A stretch of DNA of 64,000 nucleotides, from positions 2,728,001-2,792,000 of the forward strand of contig NZ_CP010536.1 in the NCBI RefSeq assembly GCF_000832305.1, given 5' to 3'. The notes under the pieces are model-generated. The model made no database searches, was not told the origin of the DNA, and saw only the letters and a list, made by a program, of their open reading frames with translations. Origin of the DNA: Cupriavidus basilensis. Lineage in GTDB: Bacteria; Pseudomonadota; Gammaproteobacteria; Burkholderiales; Burkholderiaceae. Each line of letters begins with the position of its first letter. Position 1 is the first letter of the stretch. The position numbers and the translations under genes are program-made. Below are positions 57,175 through 64,000 of this stretch, in pieces.

Positions 57175-57597
57175 GGGGCGCTCACTATTATCCGGGAATG
57201 CCGGAATAAAGCGGGTTCATCAACCTTCCGCGACACGGCTTGACCGGTTAGCGGATTGCAAACAACTCTTTCTGGGCAGCAACTGAAACACATTAAATGC
57301 ATCATTATGCAAACGGCACCGCAACGGGTGCCGATCTGTTCAGTTGCCCTGAAAGGGTCAGTTGTGCGTGGAAGGACCTAAGTCTTCACTCGCATAAGAA
57401 TAGCACGTTTGCCGCGTGAGCCGAGGGAATTTTGCCGTAACGCGCGCGGGCCGATTCGCAGTGTTGCGAAGCGGCCAAGACCGCCTCCCGGGGGAGATGA
57501 CGAAACCCATGCGTTCGATAGCATGGAGCCGTAAACCAAAGGAGCGATCCGTGCATCTCTTGCCACACCCGCCGCGGGCCAGCGCCCGGCCCCGCCA
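57175..57597. other. Divergent odhA/SulP intergenic region
   Basis: 423 nt with promoters for both directions. A small perfect inverted repeat, TGCAT-CATT-ATGCA, lies at 57298-57311 upstream of odhA and could be a regulator site. No gene or RNA seen. Confidence 0.4.
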
Positions 57598-59259
57598 ATG
57601 ATGCCCGCCCCCACCGCCGACGCCTCCGCGCCGAGCGCCGCTTTCGCCACATGGCGCGCAGACCTGGTGGCCGGCCTGGCCATCGCCGGACTGCTGCTGC
57701 CCGAGGCCGTGGCCTATTCCGGGATTGCCGGGCTACCGCCGCAAGCCGGCGTGATCGCGCTGTTAGCGGGCCTGCTGGTCTACGGCCTGCTTGGCAGCAG
57801 CCGCTTTGCCATCGTTTCAGCCACCTCGTCGTCTGCCGCGGTGCTGCTGGCCGCTACCACGGCCGCCGCCGAGGGCGACGCCGGACTGCGCATCGCGCTC
57901 GGCGCCGCCGTGATCCTGCTCGCGGGGGTGCTGTTCCTGCTGGCGTCGCTGGCGCACCTGGGGGCGATCTCCAACCTGATCGCCAAGCCCGTGCTGCGCG
58001 GCTTCGCGCTGGGACTGGCGCTGACCATCGTGCTCAAGCAATGCCCGAAGGTCCTGGACGTGCATCCGGCACACGGCGACTTCCTGCACCTGGCTTGGGA
58101 ACTGCTGGCCAGCTGGCGCCACTGGAACCTGGCAGGCGCGGCGGTGGCATTGGTTGCGCTGGCGCTGCTGCACGTGTTTGCCCGCTGGCGCGCCATGCCG
58201 GGCGCGCTGCTGGTCATCGCCGCCGGCATCATGCTCGACCTCAGCGGCTGGACCCAGGCTCACGGCGTGGCAGCCGTCGGCAACATCGCCCTGCAGTTCT
58301 CGGCGCCCCGGGTGCCGGACCTGACCACGGCCGACTGGATGCGGGTGAGCGAACTGGCCGCCGCGCTGGCCCTGATCCTGTACGCCGAGAGCTACGGCTC
58401 GATCCGCACCTTTGCCATGCGCCACGGCGACATCGTCTCGCCTAACCGGGACCTGGCGGCACTGGGGCTGGCCAACCTCGCTTCGGGGCTGTTCCAGGGC
58501 ATGCCGGTGGGCGCGGGCTTTTCCGGCACCTCGGCTAATGAAGCAGCCGGCGCGCAAAGCCGCCGTGCCGGCTTGATTGCGGGTGCCGTGGTCCTTGCCG
58601 CGGTATGCACCCTGCTCCCCTGGATCTCGCACACGCCAGAACCGGTACTCGCGGCCATCGTGATCCGCGCGGTCGGGCACAGCCTGAACCCGGGCAGCCT
58701 CAAGCCTTACTTCGACTGGCGGCGCGACCGCCTGGTCGCGGTGACCGCCTTTGCCGGCGTGCTGTTGCTGGGCGTGCTGCATGGGCTGCTGCTGGCGATC
58801 GGGGTCAGCCTGGCGATGCTGCTGCAGCGCTTGTCGCGCCCGCAGGTCAGCTGGCTGGGGCGTTGGGCCGATAGCCACGACTTCGTAGACACGGCACGCC
58901 ACCCCGAGGCCACTGCGCCCAAGGGACTGCTGATCGCGCGCCCGGAGGTACCGCTGTTCTTCGGCAACGTCGATAGCGTGCTGGGCACCGTGCGCCAGGC
59001 GCTGGCGCGCGAGCATCCCCAGTACGGCCTGATACTCAGCCTGGAAGAATCATCGGACCTCGACGGCACTGTCATTGAAGCCCTGGGCGAACTGGCAGTG
59101 TTCGCGAAGGCCCACGGCATACCGCTGCGGCTCGCGCGGGTCAAGGACGAGGTGCGCGACCTGCTGGCGCATGCGCGCAACCCCGCCCTGCCCGAGGAGA
59201 TATGGCGCGGCTGGAGCGTGGACGATGCGGTGCGTGACGCGTTGGCGCAGCCTGCATGA
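57598..59259 (+). CDS. SulP-family anion transporter with STAS domain
   Basis: 553 residues; tandem ATG codons at 57598 and 57601. The N-terminal transport domain has 10-12 membrane helices with LLLPEAVAYSGIAGLPPQAG and SSRFAIVSATSSSAAVLLAA, SulP signatures. A C-terminal STAS domain (about 440-545) contains GLILSLEESSDLDGTVIEAL. SulP proteins carry sulfate, bicarbonate or dicarboxylates; the substrate is not clear from sequence. A position beside the odh operon is at most suggestive of a carboxylate or bicarbonate. Confidence 0.92.
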   Translation: MMPAPTADASAPSAAFATWRADLVAGLAIAGLLLPEAVAYSGIAGLPPQAGVIALLAGLLVYGLLGSSRFAIVSATSSSAAVLLAATTAAAEGDAGLRIALGAAVILLAGVLFLLASLAHLGAISNLIAKPVLRGFALGLALTIVLKQCPKVLDVHPAHGDFLHLAWELLASWRHWNLAGAAVALVALALLHVFARWRAMPGALLVIAAGIMLDLSGWTQAHGVAAVGNIALQFSAPRVPDLTTADWMRVSELAAALALILYAESYGSIRTFAMRHGDIVSPNRDLAALGLANLASGLFQGMPVGAGFSGTSANEAAGAQSRRAGLIAGAVVLAAVCTLLPWISHTPEPVLAAIVIRAVGHSLNPGSLKPYFDWRRDRLVAVTAFAGVLLLGVLHGLLLAIGVSLAMLLQRLSRPQVSWLGRWADSHDFVDTARHPEATAPKGLLIARPEVPLFFGNVDSVLGTVRQALAREHPQYGLILSLEESSDLDGTVIEALGELAVFAKAHGIPLRLARVKDEVRDLLAHARNPALPEEIWRGWSVDDAVRDALAQPA

Positions 59260-59287
59260 ACTGGCCGCGCCAACACCGCCGGGTGGA

Positions 59288-60034
59288 CTAGCCTTGACAC
59301 GGCGCGATCAGATCGACCGCGTCGGTAATCAGTGTGTCCAGCCCCCAGCTCAGCAGCTCCGTCGCGCGCGCCGGGTCATTGACGGTATAGCAGGCCACCC
59401 GGAAACCGGCCGCATGGGCCGCCCGGATGACCTCGGCGGTAAGCACGGGATGGTTGGCATCGAGCGCCACGCAGTCCAGCCGGCGCAGCCGCTCCAGCCA
59501 GTCGGGCGGCAGCTCGTCCAGCAACAGCGCGCGCGGCAGGCCAGGCGCGGCCTTGCGGGCCGCCTCCAGCGACTCTTCCGAGAATGACGACAGTAGCGGT
59601 AGCACATCGCTGCCAGCCCACAGTGCCTGGGCGTCGAGGGCTACCGCTGCGCCGGTGCGCCATTCCGCGCCGGGCACGGGCTTGATCTCGATATTGACGA
59701 ACAAGCCGTTGGCACGGGTATAGCGAGCAATCGCCGCCAGCGTGGGCACCGGCTCGCCGGCATAGGCGGGGCTGTGCCAGCTGCCAGCGTCCAGCATGGC
59801 GATCTCGCCCAGCGTCAGCGCATCGACCCGCCCCTGCCCGTTGGTGGTGCGGTCCAGCGTGGCGTCGTGCAGCAGCACCGGGCGTCCATCGCCCGACAGC
59901 TTCACGTCGAACTCGAACATGCGATAGCCAAACGATGCCCCGTGGCGGAACGCCGCCAGGGTGTTCTCGGGTGCAAGCTTGCCCGCGCCACGATGGGCGA
60001 CATGGCGCGGATAGGGCCAGGCGGCCAGGGTCAT
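59288..60034 (-). CDS. ugpQ: Glycerophosphodiester phosphodiesterase
   Basis: 248 residues. GDPD fold with catalytic HRGAGKLAPENT, the metal-binding FEFDVKLSGDGRPVLLHD and NIEIKP. No signal peptide, so cytosolic as in UgpQ. It cleaves glycerophosphodiesters taken up by the Ugp transporter to glycerol-3-phosphate. It starts just after ugpC (1-nt gap). Confidence 0.95.
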   Translation of the reverse strand: MTLAAWPYPRHVAHRGAGKLAPENTLAAFRHGASFGYRMFEFDVKLSGDGRPVLLHDATLDRTTNGQGRVDALTLGEIAMLDAGSWHSPAYAGEPVPTLAAIARYTRANGLFVNIEIKPVPGAEWRTGAAVALDAQALWAGSDVLPLLSSFSEESLEAARKAAPGLPRALLLDELPPDWLERLRRLDCVALDANHPVLTAEVIRAAHAAGFRVACYTVNDPARATELLSWGLDTLITDAVDLIAPCQG

Positions 60035-60035
60035 G

Positions 60036-61139
60036 TCAGGCCTCGATGCGCTTGCCGGAATCGGCGTCGAAGAAATGCAGGTGCTCGGCCGCAGCCGTGA
60101 TCGGCAGGCGATCGCCGCTGCTCACAGGCATATTGCTGTCCAGCCGCACCACCACCGGCTGGCCGCCAAGCGTGCCATACGCATAGGAATCGGCGCCAAG
60201 CGCCTCGACCAGGCGGACCTCGATCTCGGCGATCGCCTCATGTGCCGCGCACGGCTCGATATGCTCCGGACGCAGGCCAAGCAGCGCGCGCTCGGGCAGG
60301 TGCAGGCCCATCGGCAGGTGGCCGAGGGTGGCGGGCGCACCTTGCGCACCCGGCTTCTGCTCCACCCGCATCTGCGCTTCGCCCTGCCCGCCATTGGTCC
60401 GCGTCACCGGAACCAGATTCATCGGCGGCGAGCCGATAAAGCTGGCCACGAAGGTGCTGGCCGGACGCGCATAGACTTCCAGCGGCGTGCCGATCTGCTC
60501 CACGCTCCCGCCATTGAGCACCATCATGCGGTCCGCCAGCGTCATGGCTTCGACCTGATCGTGGGTCACATACATGCTGGTGGTACGCAGGCGGCGGTGC
60601 AACTCCTTCAACTCCAGGCGCATCTGCACGCGCAGCTTGGCGTCGAGGTTGGACAGCGGCTCGTCAAACAGGAACACGGCAGGCTCACGTACGATCGCGC
60701 GGCCCATGGCCACACGCTGGCGCTGGCCGCCCGACAACGCGCGCGGCTTGCGCTCGAGCAGCGGCGCCAGCTCCAGGATGCCGGCGGCGTGCTTGACCCG
60801 CTGCTCGATCTCGCTCTTGTCCATGCCGCGGATCTTCAGCCCGTAGGCCATATTGTCGTACACGCTCATATGCGGGTAGAGCGCGTAGTTCTGGAACACC
60901 ATGGCGATGTCCCGCTCGGCGGGCTCGAGGTGATTGACGACCTTGTCGCCAATATGCACCTCGCCACCGCTGATGGCTTCCAGCCCGGCCACCATGCGCA
61001 GCAGCGTGGATTTGCCGCAGCCCGAGGGGCCGACGATGACGATGAACTCGCCATCGTTGATTTCCATATCGATGCCGTGCACAACCTTGACGTTGCCGGC
61101 GTAAGTCTTCTGTACGTTGCGAAGCGACAGTTTTGCCAT
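60036..61139 (-). CDS. ugpC: sn-Glycerol-3-phosphate ABC transporter ATPase
   Basis: 367 residues from ATG at 61139. Walker [13 protein letters not shown]-loop [11 protein letters not shown], signature [15 protein letters not shown], Walker [17 protein letters not shown], His switch [10 protein letters not shown], and a C-terminal TOBE/MalK-type regulatory domain (about 240-367). It drives UgpAE. Confidence 0.96.
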   Translation of the reverse strand: MAKLSLRNVQKTYAGNVKVVHGIDMEINDGEFIVIVGPSGCGKSTLLRMVAGLEAISGGEVHIGDKVVNHLEPAERDIAMVFQNYALYPHMSVYDNMAYGLKIRGMDKSEIEQRVKHAAGILELAPLLERKPRALSGGQRQRVAMGRAIVREPAVFLFDEPLSNLDAKLRVQMRLELKELHRRLRTTSMYVTHDQVEAMTLADRMMVLNGGSVEQIGTPLEVYARPASTFVASFIGSPPMNLVPVTRTNGGQGEAQMRVEQKPGAQGAPATLGHLPMGLHLPERALLGLRPEHIEPCAAHEAIAEIEVRLVEALGADSYAYGTLGGQPVVVRLDSNMPVSSGDRLPITAAAEHLHFFDADSGKRIEA

Positions 61140-61207
61140 TGCTATTCTTTCTCGCTGGGCAAGCGTGGCGGGCGCGCCATCACATGGGCACGCCCCGCCC
61201 CACCCGC

Positions 61208-62056
61208 TTATTTTTCGGTTTCGACCAGGCCCTTGACGAACCACTTCTGCATCAGCACCACCACGATCGCGGGCGGCACCATGGCCAGCATCACGGTGGC
61301 CATCACCAGGTTCCAGTCGGTCGCGGCATCCCCGGAGCGGGAGATCATCTGCGTGACCCCCACCACCACCGGCGTCATCGACTTCTGCGTGGTGATCAGG
61401 AGCGGCCACAGGTACTGGTTCCAGCCGTAGATGAACTGGATCACAAAGAGTGCCGCGATGCTGGTCTTGGACAGCGGCAGCACCACGTCCTTGAAAAAGC
61501 GCATCGGCCCGGCGCCGTCGATGCGCGCGGCCTCGGCCAGCTCATCCGGAATGGTCAGGAAGAACTGGCGGAACAGGAAGGTCGCGGTCGCCGAGGCGAT
61601 GATCGGGATGGTCAGGCCGAAGTAGCTGTCCAGCATGCCGAGATCGGACACCACCTTGTAGGTCGGCAGGATCCGCACTTCCACCGGCAGCATCAGCGTG
61701 ATGAAGATCATCCAGAAGAAGGTCTTGCGCAGCGGGAACTTGAAGTACACCACCGCAAAGGCCGAGATGATCGAGATCGTGATCTTGCCCAGCGCGATGC
61801 CCAGCGCCATGATCAAGCTGTTCAACATCATGGTGGAGACCGGCGAGGCGGCATTGCCCACGCCGGCTACCAGCACGGTGCGATAGTTCTCAAGAAAATG
61901 GCTGCCCGGCAGCAGCGTCATCGGTGCCTGCAGCACCTCGTCGGCGGTCAGCGTCGAGGCAACAAACGTGACATAGACAGGGAAAGCCACTACCACTACG
62001 CCCAGCACCAGCATCAGGTGCGAGAGAAAATCCAGAAAGGGTCGTCGTTCTACCAT
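61208..62056 (-). CDS. ugpE: sn-Glycerol-3-phosphate ABC transporter permease UgpE
   Basis: 282 residues, six membrane helices, with the EAA loop [23 protein letters not shown] that contacts UgpC in part. MalG-type permease. Twelve nt after ugpA, 68 nt before ugpC. Confidence 0.95.
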   Translation of the reverse strand: MVERRPFLDFLSHLMLVLGVVVVAFPVYVTFVASTLTADEVLQAPMTLLPGSHFLENYRTVLVAGVGNAASPVSTMMLNSLIMALGIALGKITISIISAFAVVYFKFPLRKTFFWMIFITLMLPVEVRILPTYKVVSDLGMLDSYFGLTIPIIASATATFLFRQFFLTIPDELAEAARIDGAGPMRFFKDVVLPLSKTSIAALFVIQFIYGWNQYLWPLLITTQKSMTPVVVGVTQMISRSGDAATDWNLVMATVMLAMVPPAIVVVLMQKWFVKGLVETEK

Positions 62057-62068
62057 TTTGCCAATCCT

Positions 62069-62950
62069 TCAGTACTGCACCTTGCGTTCCACGTAGCGGA
62101 ACTGCACCACCGTGAGAACAATCACGATCCCCATCAGCACAACCGACTGCGCGGCCGAGCCGCCGATATCGAGTCCCCGGAAGCCATCCTGGTAGACCTT
62201 GTAGACCAGCGTATTGGTCGCGTTGACGGGGCCGCCATGGGTCACCGCGTCGATAATGGCAAAGGTGTCGAAGAAGGCGTACACCACATTGATCACCATC
62301 AGGAAGAACGTGGTCGGCGACAGTAACGGGAATATGATCGACCAGAACCGGCGCCAAGGCCCCGCGCCATCGATGGCGGCGGCCTCGATCAGCGATTTAG
62401 GGATGCTCTGCAAGCCGGCCAGGAAGAACAGGAAGTTGTAGCTGATCTGCTTCCACGCGGCAATCAGCACCACGAGCAGCATGGCCTGGTTGCTATTGAG
62501 CAAGAAGTTCCAGTCCACACCGAACCGATGCAGCGCGTAGGACACCACGCCCAGCGTCGGGTTGAACATGAACATCCACAGCACGCCCGCCACCGCCGGC
62601 GCCACGGCATACGGCCAGATCAGCAGCATCTTGTAGCCACTGGCGCCCCGCACCACGCGATCGGCGAAGTAGGCAAGCATCAGCGAGACCGTCAGCCCGA
62701 CCAGCGTCACCCCGACGGCGAACACGCCCGTGACGCGAAACGCATTCAGGTACTGCGCATCACTGAACAGATCGCGAAAGTTCTCCAGGCCGACGAACTG
62801 GAGATCAATACCGAAGGCATCCTGCCGCAGCACAGACTGGTACAGCGCCTGTCCGGCCGGCCAAAAAAAGAAGATCAGCGTCACCGCCATCTGCGGTAGC
62901 ACCAGCAGATAAGGCAACCATGAAGATCGGAATACGACCCGTTTTTCCAT
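62069..62950 (-). CDS. ugpA: sn-Glycerol-3-phosphate ABC transporter permease UgpA
   Basis: 293 residues from ATG at 62950 (a GTG lies one codon earlier). Six membrane helices and the EAA loop [20 protein letters not shown]. MalF-type permease without the large periplasmic loop. Confidence 0.95.
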   Translation of the reverse strand: MEKRVVFRSSWLPYLLVLPQMAVTLIFFFWPAGQALYQSVLRQDAFGIDLQFVGLENFRDLFSDAQYLNAFRVTGVFAVGVTLVGLTVSLMLAYFADRVVRGASGYKMLLIWPYAVAPAVAGVLWMFMFNPTLGVVSYALHRFGVDWNFLLNSNQAMLLVVLIAAWKQISYNFLFFLAGLQSIPKSLIEAAAIDGAGPWRRFWSIIFPLLSPTTFFLMVINVVYAFFDTFAIIDAVTHGGPVNATNTLVYKVYQDGFRGLDIGGSAAQSVVLMGIVIVLTVVQFRYVERKVQY

Positions 62951-62998
62951 CACGCATCCAAGCCACCGCTATGCGCGGCGCGTCATCAATCATAGCTA

Positions 62999-63045
62999 GT
63001 GCGGCGAAGTTGCCGCACAAACCAAAGACGGAGGCAAAGCCTCCG
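62999..63045. promoter_or_regulatory. Two hairpins in the ugpB-ugpA spacer
   Basis: GTGCGGC/GCCGCAC (62999-63018) and CGGAGGC/GCCTCCG (63029-63045) fold separately. Neither has a good U-tract. Such hairpins after a binding-protein gene often give more binding protein than permease by protecting the upstream mRNA (inference). Confidence 0.5.
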
Positions 63046-63074
63046 CCTCCCAAACACACAAGAAGCCGCAGCGC

Positions 63075-64000
63075 TTATTCGCGGACCGTCTTCTGGAAAC
63101 GCTCCAGCAATTCATTGCCGCGCGCAACCGCCGAATCCAGTGCCTCCTTAGGCTGCTTCTTGCCGGTCCACACCGCTTCGAGCTCTTCGTCGATCACCGT
63201 ACGGATCTGCGGGAAGTTGCCCAGGCGAATGCCTCGCGACTTGTCGGTGGTCTTGACGATCATCTGCTTGACCGCCACGTCCGCGCCGGGGTTCTTCTCA
63301 TAGAAGCCCGATTTCTTGGTGAGTTCGTAGGCTGCCGTCGTCACCGGCAGGTAGCCGGTCGACTGGTGCCAGTCGGCCTGCACCTCGGGGCGTGACAGGT
63401 AGGTGAAGAACTTGGCTACGCCCTTGTACTCCTCGGCCTTCTTGCCGCCCATCACCCACAACGAAGCGCCGCCGATGATGGTGTTTTGCGGAGCGCCCGG
63501 CACGCCTTGCTCGTAGGGCAGCTGCGCCACGGTGAAGTCGAACTTGGCGTTCTTGCGGATATTCGCCAGCGCCGCCGAGGAACCGGTCAGCATCGCGCAC
63601 TGGCCGGCAATAAACTTCGCCTTCGGCTCGTCCTTGCGGCCGCCATAGACAAAGTAGCCCTTCTGCTGCATGTCGAGCAGGTTGGCAATATGCTTGACGT
63701 GCAGCGGCGAATTGAACACCAGGCGCGCGCCCGTGCCACCGAAGCCATTGTTCTCGGTGGCGAACAGGACGTTGTGCCAGGCCGAGAAGCTCTCCAGCTG
63801 CACCCACGACTGCCAGTCGGTGGTGTAACCGCAAGAGATGCCGGCAGCCTTGAGCTTGGCGGAATCGGTGGCCACCTCTTGCCAGGTCACGGGCGGCTTG
63901 TTCGGATCCAGGCCGGCCTTCTTGAAGGCGTCCTTGTTGTAGTACATCACCGTGGTGGAGCTATTGAACGGGAACGACAGCATCTCACCCTTGTTCGAGG
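63075..64000 (-). CDS. ugpB: sn-Glycerol-3-phosphate-binding protein UgpB (5' end outside window)
   Basis: The last 308 residues or so are present; the frame is open to the right edge. [35 protein letters not shown] and [14 protein letters not shown] match UgpB-type periplasmic solute-binding proteins. The missing start should carry the signal peptide. First gene of ugpBAECQ. Confidence 0.94.
   Translation of the reverse strand, partial: SNKGEMLSFPFNSSTTVMYYNKDAFKKAGLDPNKPPVTWQEVATDSAKLKAAGISCGYTTDWQSWVQLESFSAWHNVLFATENNGFGGTGARLVFNSPLHVKHIANLLDMQQKGYFVYGGRKDEPKAKFIAGQCAMLTGSSAALANIRKNAKFDFTVAQLPYEQGVPGAPQNTIIGGASLWVMGGKKAEEYKGVAKFFTYLSRPEVQADWHQSTGYLPVTTAAYELTKKSGFYEKNPGADVAVKQMIVKTTDKSRGIRLGNFPQIRTVIDEELEAVWTGKKQPKEALDSAVARGNELLERFQKTVRE

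Noticed and set aside
53473..57243. 1256-codon plus-strand frame
   Set aside because: Antisense to odhB and odhA; its translation shows no domain.

Overview
The window looks like a stretch of the main chromosome of a high-GC betaproteobacterium of the Burkholderiaceae, most likely Cupriavidus. This is inferred from the core block scpB-rluB / rimP-nusA-infB-rbfA-truB, the 2-oxoglutarate dehydrogenase operon next to zapE and a complete cco (cbb3 oxidase) cluster, and the protein sequences themselves. I cannot fix the species.

Region 1 (1-17545) is the accessory part and the most interesting. On the minus strand an apparent export operon runs TolC-type outer-membrane lipoprotein, double-FHA membrane protein, HlyD-type adaptor, parvulin prolyl isomerase and a peptidase-C39 ABC exporter with two N-terminal cyclic-nucleotide-binding domains (its 3' end is off the left edge). 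Beside it lie seven small genes whose products share a double-glycine leader. Five encode almost identical cysteine-free, Asn-rich 58-59 residue mature peptides. Two have unrelated mature parts on the same leader. Peptide genes and their promoter region form a 792-bp, nearly perfect inverted repeat (9278-10069 and 15905-16696). It encloses a 5.8-kb segment with two DUF4399 proteins, a secreted caspase/FGE-sulfatase fusion and a transmembrane Ser/Thr kinase. I infer one system: leader peptides matured and exported by a cyclic-nucleotide-sensing type I exporter, with kinase/FHA phospho-signalling and an architecture that could invert.

Region 2 (17596-29410) is mixed: an FMN reductase, a 3-hydroxyisobutyryl-CoA hydrolase-like protein, a chemoreceptor, a fatty-acid hydroxylase, typA, and a marR-OMP-emrA-emrB tripartite efflux operon with a clear promoter and operator-like palindromes.

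Region 3 (29486-39266, all minus) is the translation/transcription core: truB, rbfA, infB, nusA, rimP, then rluB and scpB upstream.

Region 4 (39858-51244) is microaerobic respiration: a SafE/COG2836-like membrane protein, the oxygen sensor fnr, and ccoI-ccoS plus ccoN-ccoO-ccoQ-ccoP-ccoG-fixH. Perfect FNR boxes precede ccoI and ccoN at equivalent promoter positions. zapE follows.

Region 5 (51394-64000) holds odhA-odhB-lpdA, a SulP/STAS anion transporter, and the glycerol-3-phosphate uptake operon ugpB(partial)-ugpA-ugpE-ugpC-ugpQ running in from the right edge.
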